Source: Tetraselmis striata (lineage: Eukaryota > Chlorophyta > Chlorodendrophyceae > Chlorodendrales > Chlorodendraceae). From it: a stretch of DNA of 64,000 nt. The DNA lies in contig VCJN01000157.1 of the NCBI GenBank assembly GCA_006384855.1, forward strand, positions 186,001 to 250,000. The letters are read 5' to 3'. Within the stretch, counting starts at the first letter, position 1, and each line of letters opens with the position of its first letter. The notes under the pieces are model-generated. The model saw only the letters and a list, made by a program, of their open reading frames with translations. It was not told the DNA's origin and did no database searches. Made by a program: the position numbers and the translations under genes. Shown here piece by piece: positions 36,901 through 46,780 of the stretch.

Positions 36901-37015
36901 CGGCGTGAGGCTCGGCGGGCAGGCGCCGATGGGCGGTGGCGTGGGCGCGGCTAGGGGCAAGCGGTGGTGTGACAGGGGCCGCGGAGGCCGGTTGCAGCGC
37001 GGCGCGGAGATGCAT
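30950..37015 (-). CDS. Glutaredoxin-DEP-DUF547 fusion protein, probably plastid-targeted
   Basis: Nine exons on the minus strand: 37015-36611, 36224-36054, 35839-35736, 34975-34669, 34052-33984, 33539-33296, 32845-32724, 31864-31676 and 31114-30950. All phases close, giving about 591 aa. Residues 1-75 are Ala/Pro/Ser/Arg-rich and acid-poor, like a chloroplast transit peptide. The glutaredoxin domain follows: TTAGCPHCKRAKQGLTEAG with a CPHC active site, then TVPQVFVGGELIGGADETL with the cis-Pro and GG motifs. A DEP-like domain covers CFTGSAAVDWMLSA to GGAIFQLAAD. DUF547 has RIAFFINIYNALIVHGTIVR, LSFFSSLKYNIGGHDFSADD, EHGVLRGNKPSP, RIHFALVCGAKSCPPIRVY and a C-terminal YSPYDWSVNKKE. The same domain order occurs in land-plant proteins (Arabidopsis At4g08550-type, from memory). 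DUF547 resembles a thiol-protease/glutaredoxin-associated fold of unknown role; a redox function is inferred. Introns hold C-runs on the sense strand, two R3 repeats and microsatellites. Confidence 0.88.
31440..31660. repeat. AT-rich (CATA/TATA)n simple-sequence tract, intronic
   Basis: CATACATAAACACATACATA, TATATGTATATATAAG and similar text fills the last intron of the glutaredoxin-DUF547 gene close to the exon ending at 31676. Overlapping open frames are rich in Tyr/Met/Cys repeats and are not coding. Confidence 0.85.
32170..32395 (+). repeat. Repeat R4 copy plus C-run/(CT)n tract, intronic
   Basis: GGTAGGGCTTAGATGCTTCC, then AAAGCTCCATGTATGCGC, is followed by two C-runs (32257-32300) and a CT-rich tract to 32390. 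Compare 22160-22283. It lies in the intron between exons 7 and 8 of the glutaredoxin-DUF547 gene. Confidence 0.65.
33080..33116 (+). repeat. (ATC)n microsatellite, intronic
   Basis: About ten ATC/CAT triplets lie in the intron between exons 6 and 7 of the glutaredoxin-DUF547 gene. The His-rich plus-strand frame over it is an artefact. Confidence 0.9.
33625..33745 (+). repeat. Repeat R3, copy 4 (intronic, antisense to host gene)
   Basis: GGGTGCCGGCGCGGTGGTAA, CGCTGCGGATGACAACCCGC and CTGCCGTAGGTTGCACTTC align with copy 1 at 21325. It lies in the intron between exons 5 and 6. A decayed fifth copy is at 34380-34460. Confidence 0.68.
34380..34460 (+). repeat. Repeat R3, copy 5 (shorter, diverged)
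   Basis: AATGCCGGCGCGGTCACAAG, then GCTCCGCCCGCCCGAGGTCA and GACAAAACTGAAGTGG, follow the R3 pattern. It lies in the intron between exons 4 and 5 of the glutaredoxin-DUF547 gene. Confidence 0.5.
35245..35682 (+). pseudogene. Foreign-looking open frame inside an intron, antisense to the glutaredoxin-DUF547 gene
   Basis: A plus-strand frame without stops encodes RKRRVDDTQDTPVVHHVLET, QKRKRGRHIKHHPVTGQKGS and PPTTVDSAVQTETLEFRDVQ. It begins within an open stretch before 35308 and runs to 35682. Codon use is much more AT-rich than the surrounding exons. The VDSAVQTET phrase recalls linker regions of some DNA-transposon proteins, but no catalytic core is present. It lies in the intron between exons 3 and 4 (35735-34976). 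It could be a transposase fragment or a nested host exon. Confidence 0.4.
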
Positions 37016-38731
37016 CAGGTGTTTGCTGCGTTGGGGGGGGGGGGGGGGGGGGGGTTCTATTGGCTGCTGTGTTGTGATCCACAAACGACGGGTGAGCTGA
37101 AGCAGTCGAGGGGTTTTAGGCGTAGCAGTGATAGCAGTGACGGGGCTGCGTTGCTTGCTGGGCGTCTCGGCCTTGTAGTTCACGGGGTTGGTGCCGTGGT
37201 ATGTGTTGCGGGATAGTGTTTGCTTGCTGGAGGAAACTCCGGCGTATCGGCGGGGGGACCACTCGGAGGCTGTAATCCAGGCTGCGGCGGTTCATCAAAT
37301 AAGGGGGGTATCAGCGGAGTACGGCCGGCCGGAGTACTTTTACTTTTACCGGCCCAGGGTAGCGAAGCGCGATGACGTCGCGAGGCAAGGTCCGATGTTG
37401 GCCAGCGCGGGACGCAGCGTGCCCTATCGTGCCTTGCCACAACAGACCCAGCGACTAGTGCCTCCCCATATTAGGGGGTAAACATGGTTGACATGGGGTT
37501 ATCCTTATATATACCCCAAGTAGGGCTATGTAACAGCAAGCGTGTAAGACGCATGCCCGCGAACCTGATACCAAAACGACCGGCCGGTGGCGTCCCCAAG
37601 GTCCTGATCAGGTTTTTTTTTTTAACGGGACCCGGCCATGACGCTCATTCCCCGCACCCTCTTCAACCATCAGTGCCATCAACCAATCTCTCTACCATGA
37701 AATCACAAGTCACGCAAGCCACAGACTTCTTATTTCATGGTAGATTCCATGAAATTCCATTCCACGTTAGCACCCCTCAAGGCTACTCGCTACCTCCTGG
37801 CAGTGGACAACGCTACGCGCGGAGGCTGCGACTCTTTGGCACCGTCGACAAGTCGTTGGACCACGATATATGGCTCTTCAAGTGGAAGAACGGGGTCGAG
37901 AGCCGGGAGCGGTCCACGTGCTTACGAGTGGCAGCTCCACTTACCACTCCCCTCAAGCCCAACCCACCTTTGCGACCGCTGCGACCCCCGGGACTGCCGG
38001 CGGTTTAGTTGAACAACCTCCTATTCTGCCTTTAGGCCAAGTATACCGGCCGCGTCGCGCTGCGTTTGGCCAGTCTTGCCGCGTCCGAAGCCGGCGGTTC
38101 CGCCAGCCAGATAACGCCGAATTCAAATTTTTCAAATAACAGCGTCCCACCCACCGAGCTAGTCGTTCGGCCACTAGGCGTCACCCCCGCCGGCGCCGAC
38201 CTTCCGACCAAATCTGAAGCCATCATTGGATTTGGTTCCGCCACAAGCCTCGGCGAGCCTGTTTCTATCGGCGATCACGCCGGTGTCGATGGGTTGCGTG
38301 TCCCCCCTACTGGTGCTGGCGTTGGCACGTCAGGTACATGCAACGCCGCCGACGTCATATGACCGACTACGACTCCGACGACGAGGACGCAAGGGTCGAC
38401 GACGAGTGGACTTTCCCTCCAATTGGCACCCATGTCAACTTCAACGCTGGCAAGGGAGGGAAGGCGACATGAGTTGTCAAAGGGGAGCTGCCTGGCGACA
38501 CTACCGACTTCCGCGACGAGCTGCTACCGGCCCGGTTTTGGAGGGGCTGGGCCACAATCAACTAGTATAGACACAATACACTACAGTGTTTGCTCGAAGT
38601 GGCCCCCTGTCGCACCGCAGTCTTCATAAGTCTGAGGTGCCGGCTATAGCTTCATTGATATTCGATTATATCGAAGAGCAGCAGGAATACCTTAGACATG
38701 ACTCCTAACATACTTCACTTACAAACTTTTA
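37016..38731. other. Upstream of glutaredoxin gene; one unassigned open frame
   Basis: G-run at 37036-37054 (C on the sense strand of the downstream gene). A plus-strand frame from ATG 37697 to 38008 reads MKSQVTQATDFLFHGRFHEI and LFGTVDKSLDHDIWLFKWKN. It looks more protein-like than its neighbours but has no family match I can name. Confidence 0.4.
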
Positions 38732-41700
38732 GGTTACGTCGTAGTTAATTAACGACTACGCCCGTTTTAACACCGCCCGTTGGACCAACTAAGTGTACGC
38801 CGGCATATACGCGGTTGCGTAATCCGCATCGTCATCACTCATCAACGGCGTTATCGCCGCCGGGAAGCTAGTTCAGGGTGCACCTCCGCCCCCGACCCCC
38901 GCCCCTGCAAGTGCATGCTCGGTCTGTACGTGGGGCGCCACCCGAGCTAATCCATCACATGACATTTGAGGTACGCCGGCGTGTACGCGCTACGTACAAC
39001 GGGGCGTCATCAGCGGAAAAGTAATCCGCCGGACTAGAAGTTTGACCGTATAGGTCTATGCAACGCGATCGTGCACGCCACGACAGTACGAGGCTACATG
39101 ACTTATTAATGCGTGTGTCGCGCGCTGCTGCTTGTAATTATTATACATTACGAATCAACAGCAAAAAATATATGTGCCAGAGATGTGCAACCATCGCATC
39201 CTCCCTGCAGGCCCAATGGCCCACATCCCCGATCAACCGCCGACTTCTGGTTCGCATTTCACAACCATGTGGCGAGCGACTCCCGGCCCAAATGGCTAGA
39301 AACCCGTGACAAGTCCGCGGTGCGGGCTGCAACGTCGGGATAAGCCCGACATATCGCATATGCTTGCTTAAATGCCGAGGAAAAATCCAGCATAAGGTTT
39401 GCCAGCAAATGTAGCATGCTTAAACCCCGATGTGGTTGATGTGGTGAGCGAGAAACCGCCATTCGGAGGCCGCAATGCCTTCAGATATTGTTCTAGTAGA
39501 TGCACATGCCTCACATGTAATGATGCGATGTCATCAGGAATATAAGCAAAAGTTGTTAGCCTGATGTCCACATTCTTATCGACATTAAGTGAGCAACAAC
39601 ATGTTGATGTGAGGGTACGCCGCACCGCCATTGCTTTGTTAACCGCGCCGACGGCCGTTGCATTGTCAAGTCGGAACAAAATGCGTGACCGCAGCCCATA
39701 TACCGCGTGACCGCAGCCCATACCGGTGCAACCTATCTGGAATCATGTACAATTAACGCGCGCATAATCGATGACCGGCCGAGATTCGAACGAGTCAGAT
39801 GATGCTGCGCAAAGCCATAATGCATCCGATAGTTGCGTCACCATGCGCCGCCTGCGAAACCTGGTGCGGCCGGCGTGATAATCCTCGAAAAATCGTGGAA
39901 AGCATGTTGCACCCCTGGTACACCCGCTTCGGGTCGTACGTCATGCCACCGTATACCAATAAGTCCGCTTCGTCCGGAGGCAAATGTAAAATGGACTTGT
40001 CCCAAAGCGTACTCCCTCGGTCCGTCATTTCCAAAAAGAGACGGCCGCGCGAGTACCCCGTCCTCGCGGTGCACCCCTCGATCAAACGGCACCGCGCACT
40101 CGCGTTGTAACATGTCCAATCACCCGCGCTACTCCTCGATGGTCGTGTCGCCGACGCGACACCGCTCTTCCGGGTCCCAATCAGCCGTCAGGCTCGGCGG
40201 CAGGCCGGTGAGGAGTGTGTCACACGCTGCGTATAATTCCGTCAAGTAGGCTTGACCCCACCTAGGTAAAACGGCGGAGCGCCACTACATCTTCCCGACG
40301 ACAGCCACCAACTGCCCGAGCGGCACCGACCCCGTGGCCAATGCCGAATCGTAGACGGGCTGGTCTTCCGCAGCCTACTTGGCCGCCCGCGTTGCGGTGA
40401 CGGCCACCTCTTCCCTCATCGAATCATTCATAGTCAGCCTCGGGCGGGACTATCCGGGCGACGCAATTTTAATTCATCCGAGAGCAATATTCCGCCACCA
40501 CAGTGACGCCCATCGCAGCATCATCAATAGCTTAATCATTGCCGGTAGCCCATATTGAGGTGCTGCTCCGATTCCTCATGCCGATCTCGCCGAATGCGTA
40601 TGACTCACCAATAGATGGAGCGCATCGAGAGCTAGCGCCGTGCATGTTCTGCTAGGCACGCCGATTTGTCCGCACCACGTACGGCGGGGCGTTATCAGTT
40701 GAGGGGCCACCTGCCGGATAACTTCGTCCGAATGAGCGAATACATCGCGAACGTGCGTAGCGCGACAATACGAGGCAACTTTGGCTGCCCTTAAAGATTT
40801 AGGTTACGCCATAGACAACGGCGCCCGGTTTTACCCTCCTCTGGTCCACCTACATGTACGCCGGCGTGTACGTAGTTGCGCTCATCGCAGCGTCATCATT
40901 ATGGTGATCCGCTGCCGGTAAGCTAGTTCTGGATATTTTTCGACCCCCTAGCCGACATCCGCGGGTCCCTAACCCCGACACATAGCTGCGGTGCAACAAG
41001 AACGAGCGCCTCGCAGCAGGTCCTTCGAGGCACGTCGGCGTGTACGCACCGCGTATGACGGGGCGTCATCTACAAAGAGACAATATGCCAGTGACATGCG
41101 TCCACCGAGTGCGCATAATACGCATCGCGATCGCGCGTGTCGCGGCTGTACGAGGCAAAAATCAAAGGGCAAACTTCGTCCGAGCGCGCGTACGACTACG
41201 GTTGTACGCATCGGGATCGTGCATGGCGCGACGGAGGTTGCTTCGGCTGCCCCCCATCAGCAAACATTTAGGTTAAAGCCGTAGCCGCCAATGGCGCCCG
41301 ACCGAGAACCACCCGTTGGTCCCGCGAGATGCACGCCGGCGTGTACGCACAGCCCCGCCCATCGCGGCGTCATCGGCAGCTGAAATGCTGCCGGCAAGTG
41401 AGTTTGACGTTCTTCTCCGACCCCTCATACCGACATCGCTGGGTGCGTATGACCAACGCATAGGCGGAGCGCAACGAAAGCTCCTTGCAGGCTCTGCATG
41501 GCACGATGGCGTGTACGTGAAGCGTACGACCGATCGCAGTCAATATCTGAGAGACCTTATGCCGGTACACTTCTTCCGAGCGAGCGTACAGCCGCACGCA
41601 TCGCGATTGTGCGTGCCGCGACGATACGAGGTTGCTTCGGCGGCCCCTTAGAAATTATGTGTTATACGCCGTAGTAAACAACGGCGCCCGAAATACACAC

Positions 41701-42890
41701 TCGATGGTCCAGCTAGATGTACGCGCCGGCGTGTACGCAGTTGCACTCGACCAAGCATCATCAGCATCGTGATCCGCTGCCGGTAAACTAGTTCGACGTA
41801 CTTCTCCGACCCCCCGTGTCGATCTCCACGGGTGCGTATGATGACATGATACATTGCCGAAGCACAACGAGAGCTAGCGCCTCACAGGTCATGTTAGGCA
41901 CGCCGGCGCACGCGCTACGTATAACGAGGCGACATCAAGTGAGGGACCAACTGCCGGTTGACATCTTCGTGTGAGCGTACAAGTACGTATCGCGATCGTG
42001 CGTGGCGCGACGGTACGAGGTTAATCACCACTTCGGCTGCTCTTCAGTAAAGATTTAGAATACGCCGTAGACAACGGCGACCGGATTAACACCCGCAGAT
42101 CCAACTAGGTGTACGCCGGCGTGTACGCAGTTGCGCGCACCGCGGCGTCATCAGCAGCGTGCTCCATCCGCTGCCAGTAATAAAGATAGTTCGACGTACT
42201 TCTCCGATCCCCGTGCCGATCTCCGCGGGTGCGCATAACCGACATGTTGCTTGCCGGAGCTCAACGGAAACTAGCGCCTCACGGTTTATGCAGGGCATTT
42301 CTGCGTGTACGCACCGCATACGACGAGGTGTTATTATCGGGAGAATGACTATCTCCCGGCGCTTCACATCGTCCGTCGTGTGGGCGCACGTACAATATGT
42401 ACAACGCGATCGTGTGTCACGCGACGGTATGTACGAGGTTACTTCGGCTGCTACTCAGGGATGAATGGATGATTGAGGTTTACCCGTACATACCGGCGGT
42501 GTCCGGGATATCACCCGCTGTCCCAGCAGCTAGTGGTACGCCGACACGTACCGGTATACGTATACGCAGCTGCGCCGCTCATCAAGGCGTCATCAAGCAT
42601 CATCGCGCGACTCGCTGCCGGTAAGCTAGGTCTAGGTACCAGTACGAAAAGACGCCCCCCACGCAGGGACCCGCGGGCGCGTATGCCCGGCAACTTGTTG
42701 AAGCTTAACGTGCCCTAGCGCCTTGCATGCCTGCGGCGTGTACACGCTACACATGGCGGGGCGTCACTAGCTAACAGCGCGACCAGGTGCCAGTCCCCAT
42801 TCGTCCATGTAGGCGTACGCATCGTGGTCGTGCGTGGAGCGACGGTACCACCGGTACAAGGTTCATACGGCCGCTCATCGTTCGCCTTTA
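38732..42890 (+). repeat. Degenerate satellite, ~400-bp monomer with two palindrome-centred half-units
   Basis: Monomers begin with a phrase like AGGTTACGCCGTAGACAACG at about 38732, 40800, 41271, 41660, 42058 and 42475, giving spacings of 389-471 bp. Each contains half-unit A (GTACGCCGGCGTGTACGCAG ... CCGCTGCCGGTAAGCTAGTT) and half-unit B (GGCACGCCGGCGTGTACGCG ... GGGGCGTCATCA), then ATCGCGATCGTGCGTGGCGC and GGTACGAGGTTACTTCGGCT. The ACGCCGGCGT core is a perfect palindrome. Divergence between monomers is substantial, so the array is old. Short overlapping open frames are not coding. The array is interrupted at about 39100-40480. Confidence 0.85.
39300..40480 (-). mobile_element. Retrotransposon remnant inserted in the satellite
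   Basis: Minus-strand text includes ILFRLDNATAVGAVNKAMAV, an RNase-H/RT-connection-like phrase seen in DIRS-type and related polyproteins. Upstream open stretches include AYLTELYAACDTLLTGLPPS and LHLPPDEADLLVYGGMTYDP. Satellite sequence stops near 39100 and resumes near 40500. The element is broken and incomplete with several interruptions. Neither LTRs nor a tyrosine recombinase is visible, so the family is tentative. Confidence 0.45.
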
Positions 42891-44417
42891 CTACCGATGC
42901 TAGAGTAGTGCTCAGTCCCGAAGCACTGCACTAACGACGGGGCGCGGCCTAACGGTCAGGGTGTCGGTCGATGTCCTCAGTCCGCGGCTATCGACGCAAC
43001 TCCCGTGCCAAGACGCGCGAGCGGTGGCTCGCGGAGTCACGGACTGCTTATGCAACGCTTTGAAGGTTGCGCAGCAAAACATTCGTGGTGTGCCCGTCCA
43101 ATCCCAAAGTGCGCATCAAAGCCTCAAGGCCCACTGGGGTTCCGAGGTGACCCTCCCCCTCCACCCATGTAGAGCAACTCGCCCTGCGACTCATGGTGCC
43201 AACGGGCAGGGGTGATAGAAGCAAGAGCGGGTGTAGGCGAGACGAGGGCGAGAGGCAGTGCAACGCCTACCACGCATTCTTCTGCAATGCGCCGCACTGA
43301 GCCGGCGGCATGTCGTTGCCCGAAAACGAACCCACTGGCTGTCATACATCGCCACATAACGTGTCTCGTCGGCTGAGGTCAGCGCTACCACCCGCTCTCG
43401 GCCCGCGAGGTGGCAAGCCAGCATGGTCAACACGGTGCCGCGACGTCCCTGCTGCCCACGAAGAGGTCCTTGTGCCCTTCGGCAACGCTTGGCGGCAAAC
43501 GGCGCCGCCAATAATCAATTGTGGAGTGTCCGTCTCTTCCCACACCGCGCGGCTCGGCCACCAACGCTGCCGGGGTTCCCAGACGAGCGCACCCTCCGTC
43601 CCTGTCGGGCGACTCGGGCTAGGTGCCATGATACGGACCGGCATTGGTGATGGGTGCAAGAGCGGGTAGAGGCGAGACGTGAGCCTTGTCGATGTCTCAA
43701 CGATTAAAAAGCCGGAACTAAGCCGGATCTTGCAGACCTCCTAACAATTTGTGGTGGGATAGTCGAGGTTCCTACGACCCCCGCGGCACACTACACCCTG
43801 ACCAAGTGTCGCTTGATCTTTCTCTTCCGTCGCTCTTGCGGTTGGTGCATGTCGGAGGGCAACGCTTCTCCAGTTGGTTGAGCTGTCGCAGCACCAATAG
43901 CTCAATTATTCGTAACGCCGCCTGCTTAAGCGGAGAGCGCGCGAAGCACGCGGCGTGCCGCCCCATACAAAAAAACATCATTTCGCCGCCACTATCACCA
44001 CAGCTCCGAAGTCGGCGAAGTAGATCGTAACCCCTTCCAACCCTGCCCCAGGAGTAATTACAGATACTGCCGGGCGGTCGGGCACTGAGCCAGCCGATGA
44101 TATGGGGTGCCGGTGGGTAGATAAGGGTCGGTGAAATAGGCATATATGGGCCCTTGTTTGGCCAGCAAGCTCACAAGTCCGCCACGGCCCACCACGGCGC
44201 CAAAGAACCTTGCCCCCCCCCCCCCCCCCCCCTCCCATACACACGCATATTGTGTGAGTGGTAGAGGGTTGGGGGGCACGGTGGTGCCTTCGGCCGGCCG
44301 CGGTGGCGCGGCATTGTAGTGGGATTAGGCGATGGGCATCAATAAGCGCATCGCCGATCGAGCGCCGACGCAATGCCTTAGGTGTCAAGCAATCCGAACG
44401 CACAAGACAACGCATAG
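42891..44417. other. Gene-free repeat-rich spacer
   Basis: A ~35-bp phrase (GCAAGAGCGGGTGTAGGCGA at ~43221 and GCAAGAGCGGGTAGAGGCGA at ~43656) recurs ~435 bp apart. A C-run lies at 44214-44232. Long frames overlap on both strands and I support none. Confidence 0.4.
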
Positions 44418-44990
44418 TGTTGGTCGACCCGCTGTCGCTCATGGACGCCTAGCCGGCGGGCTTCCATGACCGATGGCCGATGATAGGCCTCCGCTACCAA
44501 CCCTCGGTCAATAACACAACTCCCCCAACGGCCCAACACCTCCCTTACAGCACATCGAAGCAGAAGCACGGAGCCACCGTACCTCCCACCCTCCCTCCCG
44601 ATTGCTCCCCCTGCGAGCCCTTTGCTCCGCGGCTACCGGTTGCCTCGCCCCCAACAGCACCCCGACCACATGGCATTGTCCTACGACGCGGGGCTAGATC
44701 CAACGCCAGCGGCGCGGTCTCGCAACACCATATATATCATCACGCGCCACTGCGGTACTTGCGATGTGCTGCGGGTACTTGGTCAGGGAGTTTGTTGGTG
44801 CCGAGTTGCTCTGGAGTTTGAGGGGGTGGCTGTGCATCACGCGTACTAGCGTGCGCACGTGGTGCGCATGCCGTCCGCACCATGTCGCCGTGCGCATGGC
44901 CTGGCCTCTCCCACACGGTGACGCGGTGACACGCTGACGATTTTCACGTCACACGACGTCCCAAATGGCATGTCCGCGTGTGACACGTCC
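44418..44990 (+). repeat. Left copy of a ~570-bp direct repeat
   Basis: From about GTCGACCCGCTGTCGCTCAT through GGCCGATGATAGGCCTCCGC and GGTACTTGGTCAGGGAGTTT to GTCCGCGTGTGACACGTCCG. It aligns with 49262-49835 at high identity. The right copy continues with GTCATCGGCAG...ACGTACCACCGATCACGATG, and that continuation is found on the left only at ~46290-46390. The left copy is therefore split by ~1.3 kb. Confidence 0.8.
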
Positions 44991-46084
44991 GTGCATCATA
45001 TCGCACAGCAAATCCTTTCTAGAATTCCGAGCATATTTAAGGTGTCGCGGGTTTACGGCTACGGAATAACGAATATTGGACGAACTCTATACGCGACATA
45101 TGACGAACTTTTCGTTTCGTCAACCCAAGCTCGAACTAAAAATCCGGCCATGTCGCGCCCTCAGCCCGTCATCATGTGCGGGTGCTGTCCTCCCGAGAAA
45201 TTAAGTGTCGCTTCGGAGTCGGCAGCACTTCCAAAGAGCCAGCGCGTTTAGTACGGGGATTGTCAGCGTTAGTGTTTCGGGGAGTATTTGTTATTCCATC
45301 CGCCGATGCGCAGTGACCGTAGAGTAACGACGTAACGACCAAATCCCAAGTACATTATTCCGGCAATTTAAATGTTGCTCGAATCTTAAGTAGGGACCTT
45401 CCACTTTTTTATGGGCCAACTTTTGTCCGGGCACGTTCGTGATGCTAACGGGGATTTTGGCATTAAAACTACCCCTACGACGACGGCCTTCCACACCCGC
45501 GGGTTTCATGCATGTACCATCGCGAAATGGTACGTCGCGCGGCCCTCGGCTCCCTCGGCGCGCGGCTGCCTCAGTCGGCGTGGCCTCACTATGAGCATCG
45601 TGCCAACAAGCTTCTCCAAGCCGTGGCCGGACTTGACGTGAAGCATAGGCAGCTTCGTAGCAGGTTGCGGGCCGGATCGGTGGTCGCCTGACTCGTCGGT
45701 ACGCTGACCAACGTTAGACGGTTCGAGTACGGGACGGCCGACGAGCGAGCCCGCTGGTGTTGTTGATGTTGTTCGACCGCGCACCGAGGACCGCCCATGC
45801 GGTTGCGGGATTCGCGAACGGCGTGGATCGCTGCTCCTCCATGGCGCTAGCGCCTGTCTCGACGGCATGTAGGGCAGAGGAGGCCGGAGTAGGTAAAGTG
45901 ACTGGTCGCGACGGCTGGCTGCGGCGTGTGATGGCTGCGCAAATTCGAATTCGGGCGGTCAGCGCCACCTTCTGTGGTGGCCGCGCGTGCTGCCATCCTG
46001 CCGGGCGACTGTGTATCCGCTGGCAAATTTCGGCCACCTTGTAATCGATGCGGAACTATACAAGCAACGCGAGAATCATTCAGG

Positions 46085-46265
46085 CAGAAAACTGGTCCTT
46101 GAGCCGTGGGAGGAAAACGTACCGCCAAGGACCAGTTTATGGGGCAGTTCTTGTACGAGGAAAATGGTCCTTGGGCCGCGGCCGCACATGAAGGACCAGT
46201 TCTTTACGAGTACGTTAGCTACCCGTTACGACTACGAATCGAAAAGTTGGTCCTTCTTTTTGCTT
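46085..46265. repeat. Alternating inverted motif cluster (TGGTCCTT / AAGGACCA)
   Basis: AAACTGGTCCTT at 46089-46100 pairs perfectly with AAGGACCAGTTT at 46127-46138. The motif recurs near 46165 (plus), 46191 (minus) and 46246 (plus). Five copies in ~175 bp with alternating orientation could fold into hairpins. Confidence 0.7.
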
Positions 46266-46519
46266 GTGGAAGGTCCCTAGTAGGATGGTTGTGCACGTCA
46301 TCGGCAGTACATGGTACTTGTACAGCAACGTACCACCGATCACGGTGACGATGGCGATGATACCGCTGGATAGATCGCATCTTGTATACAAATAATGTAA
46401 GTGGTTATTGCAGCCGTCCTATCTATCGCAAGCTGCGCTTGATGAAATAAATCCATTACTTCTCGCGCGAGTCATCACGGGTACGGGCACAGGTACCTAG
46501 TCGCTAATAAACTCGCTAA

Positions 46520-46780
46520 ATAAAAGTAAAAGTAAAAGTAAAGTTTGCCCCGGATCATCCGCCGAAGCCGCCCCATCACCTGATCTCGTGCGTGCGTCGT
46601 AGGTATGGCATAGCCATTAGACCGTTACCTTATTCCAACCCCAAAGAGTAATGCATCAACCGTGTATAAACCCGGGACAAGGGCCCGGACGATTTTGTCA
46701 TGATTTAACAAAGCCGGGAATCGATCCGGGGACCTGCTGATGAGTACGGGAGACCACCGCTCTACCGAGCGGACATGCAA
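46520..46780 (-). mobile_element. tRNA-derived SINE with intact-looking tRNA-like head
   Basis: On the minus strand, from 46777: GTCCGCTCGGTAGAGCGGTG (D-arm/A-box-like), then CCCCGGATCGATTCCCGG (T-arm/B-box), then a body matching 27610-27862 (GGTTGATGCATTACTCTTTG, ATGCCATACCTACGACGC, GGGCGGCTTCGGCGGATGAT). The tail is a short (TTTTAC)n-type repeat at 46515-46540. The head is too degenerate at the acceptor stem to be a functional tRNA gene. Confidence 0.75.

Noticed and set aside
37568-37577. CCTGATACCA, resembling the complement of a Met-tRNA primer-binding site
   Set aside because: Ten bases only, with no LTR pair or polyprotein at an appropriate distance.
46707-46777. Functional tRNA gene on the minus strand
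   Set aside because: D- and T-arm-like motifs are present, but the acceptor stem does not pair well and the sequence runs into the SINE body.
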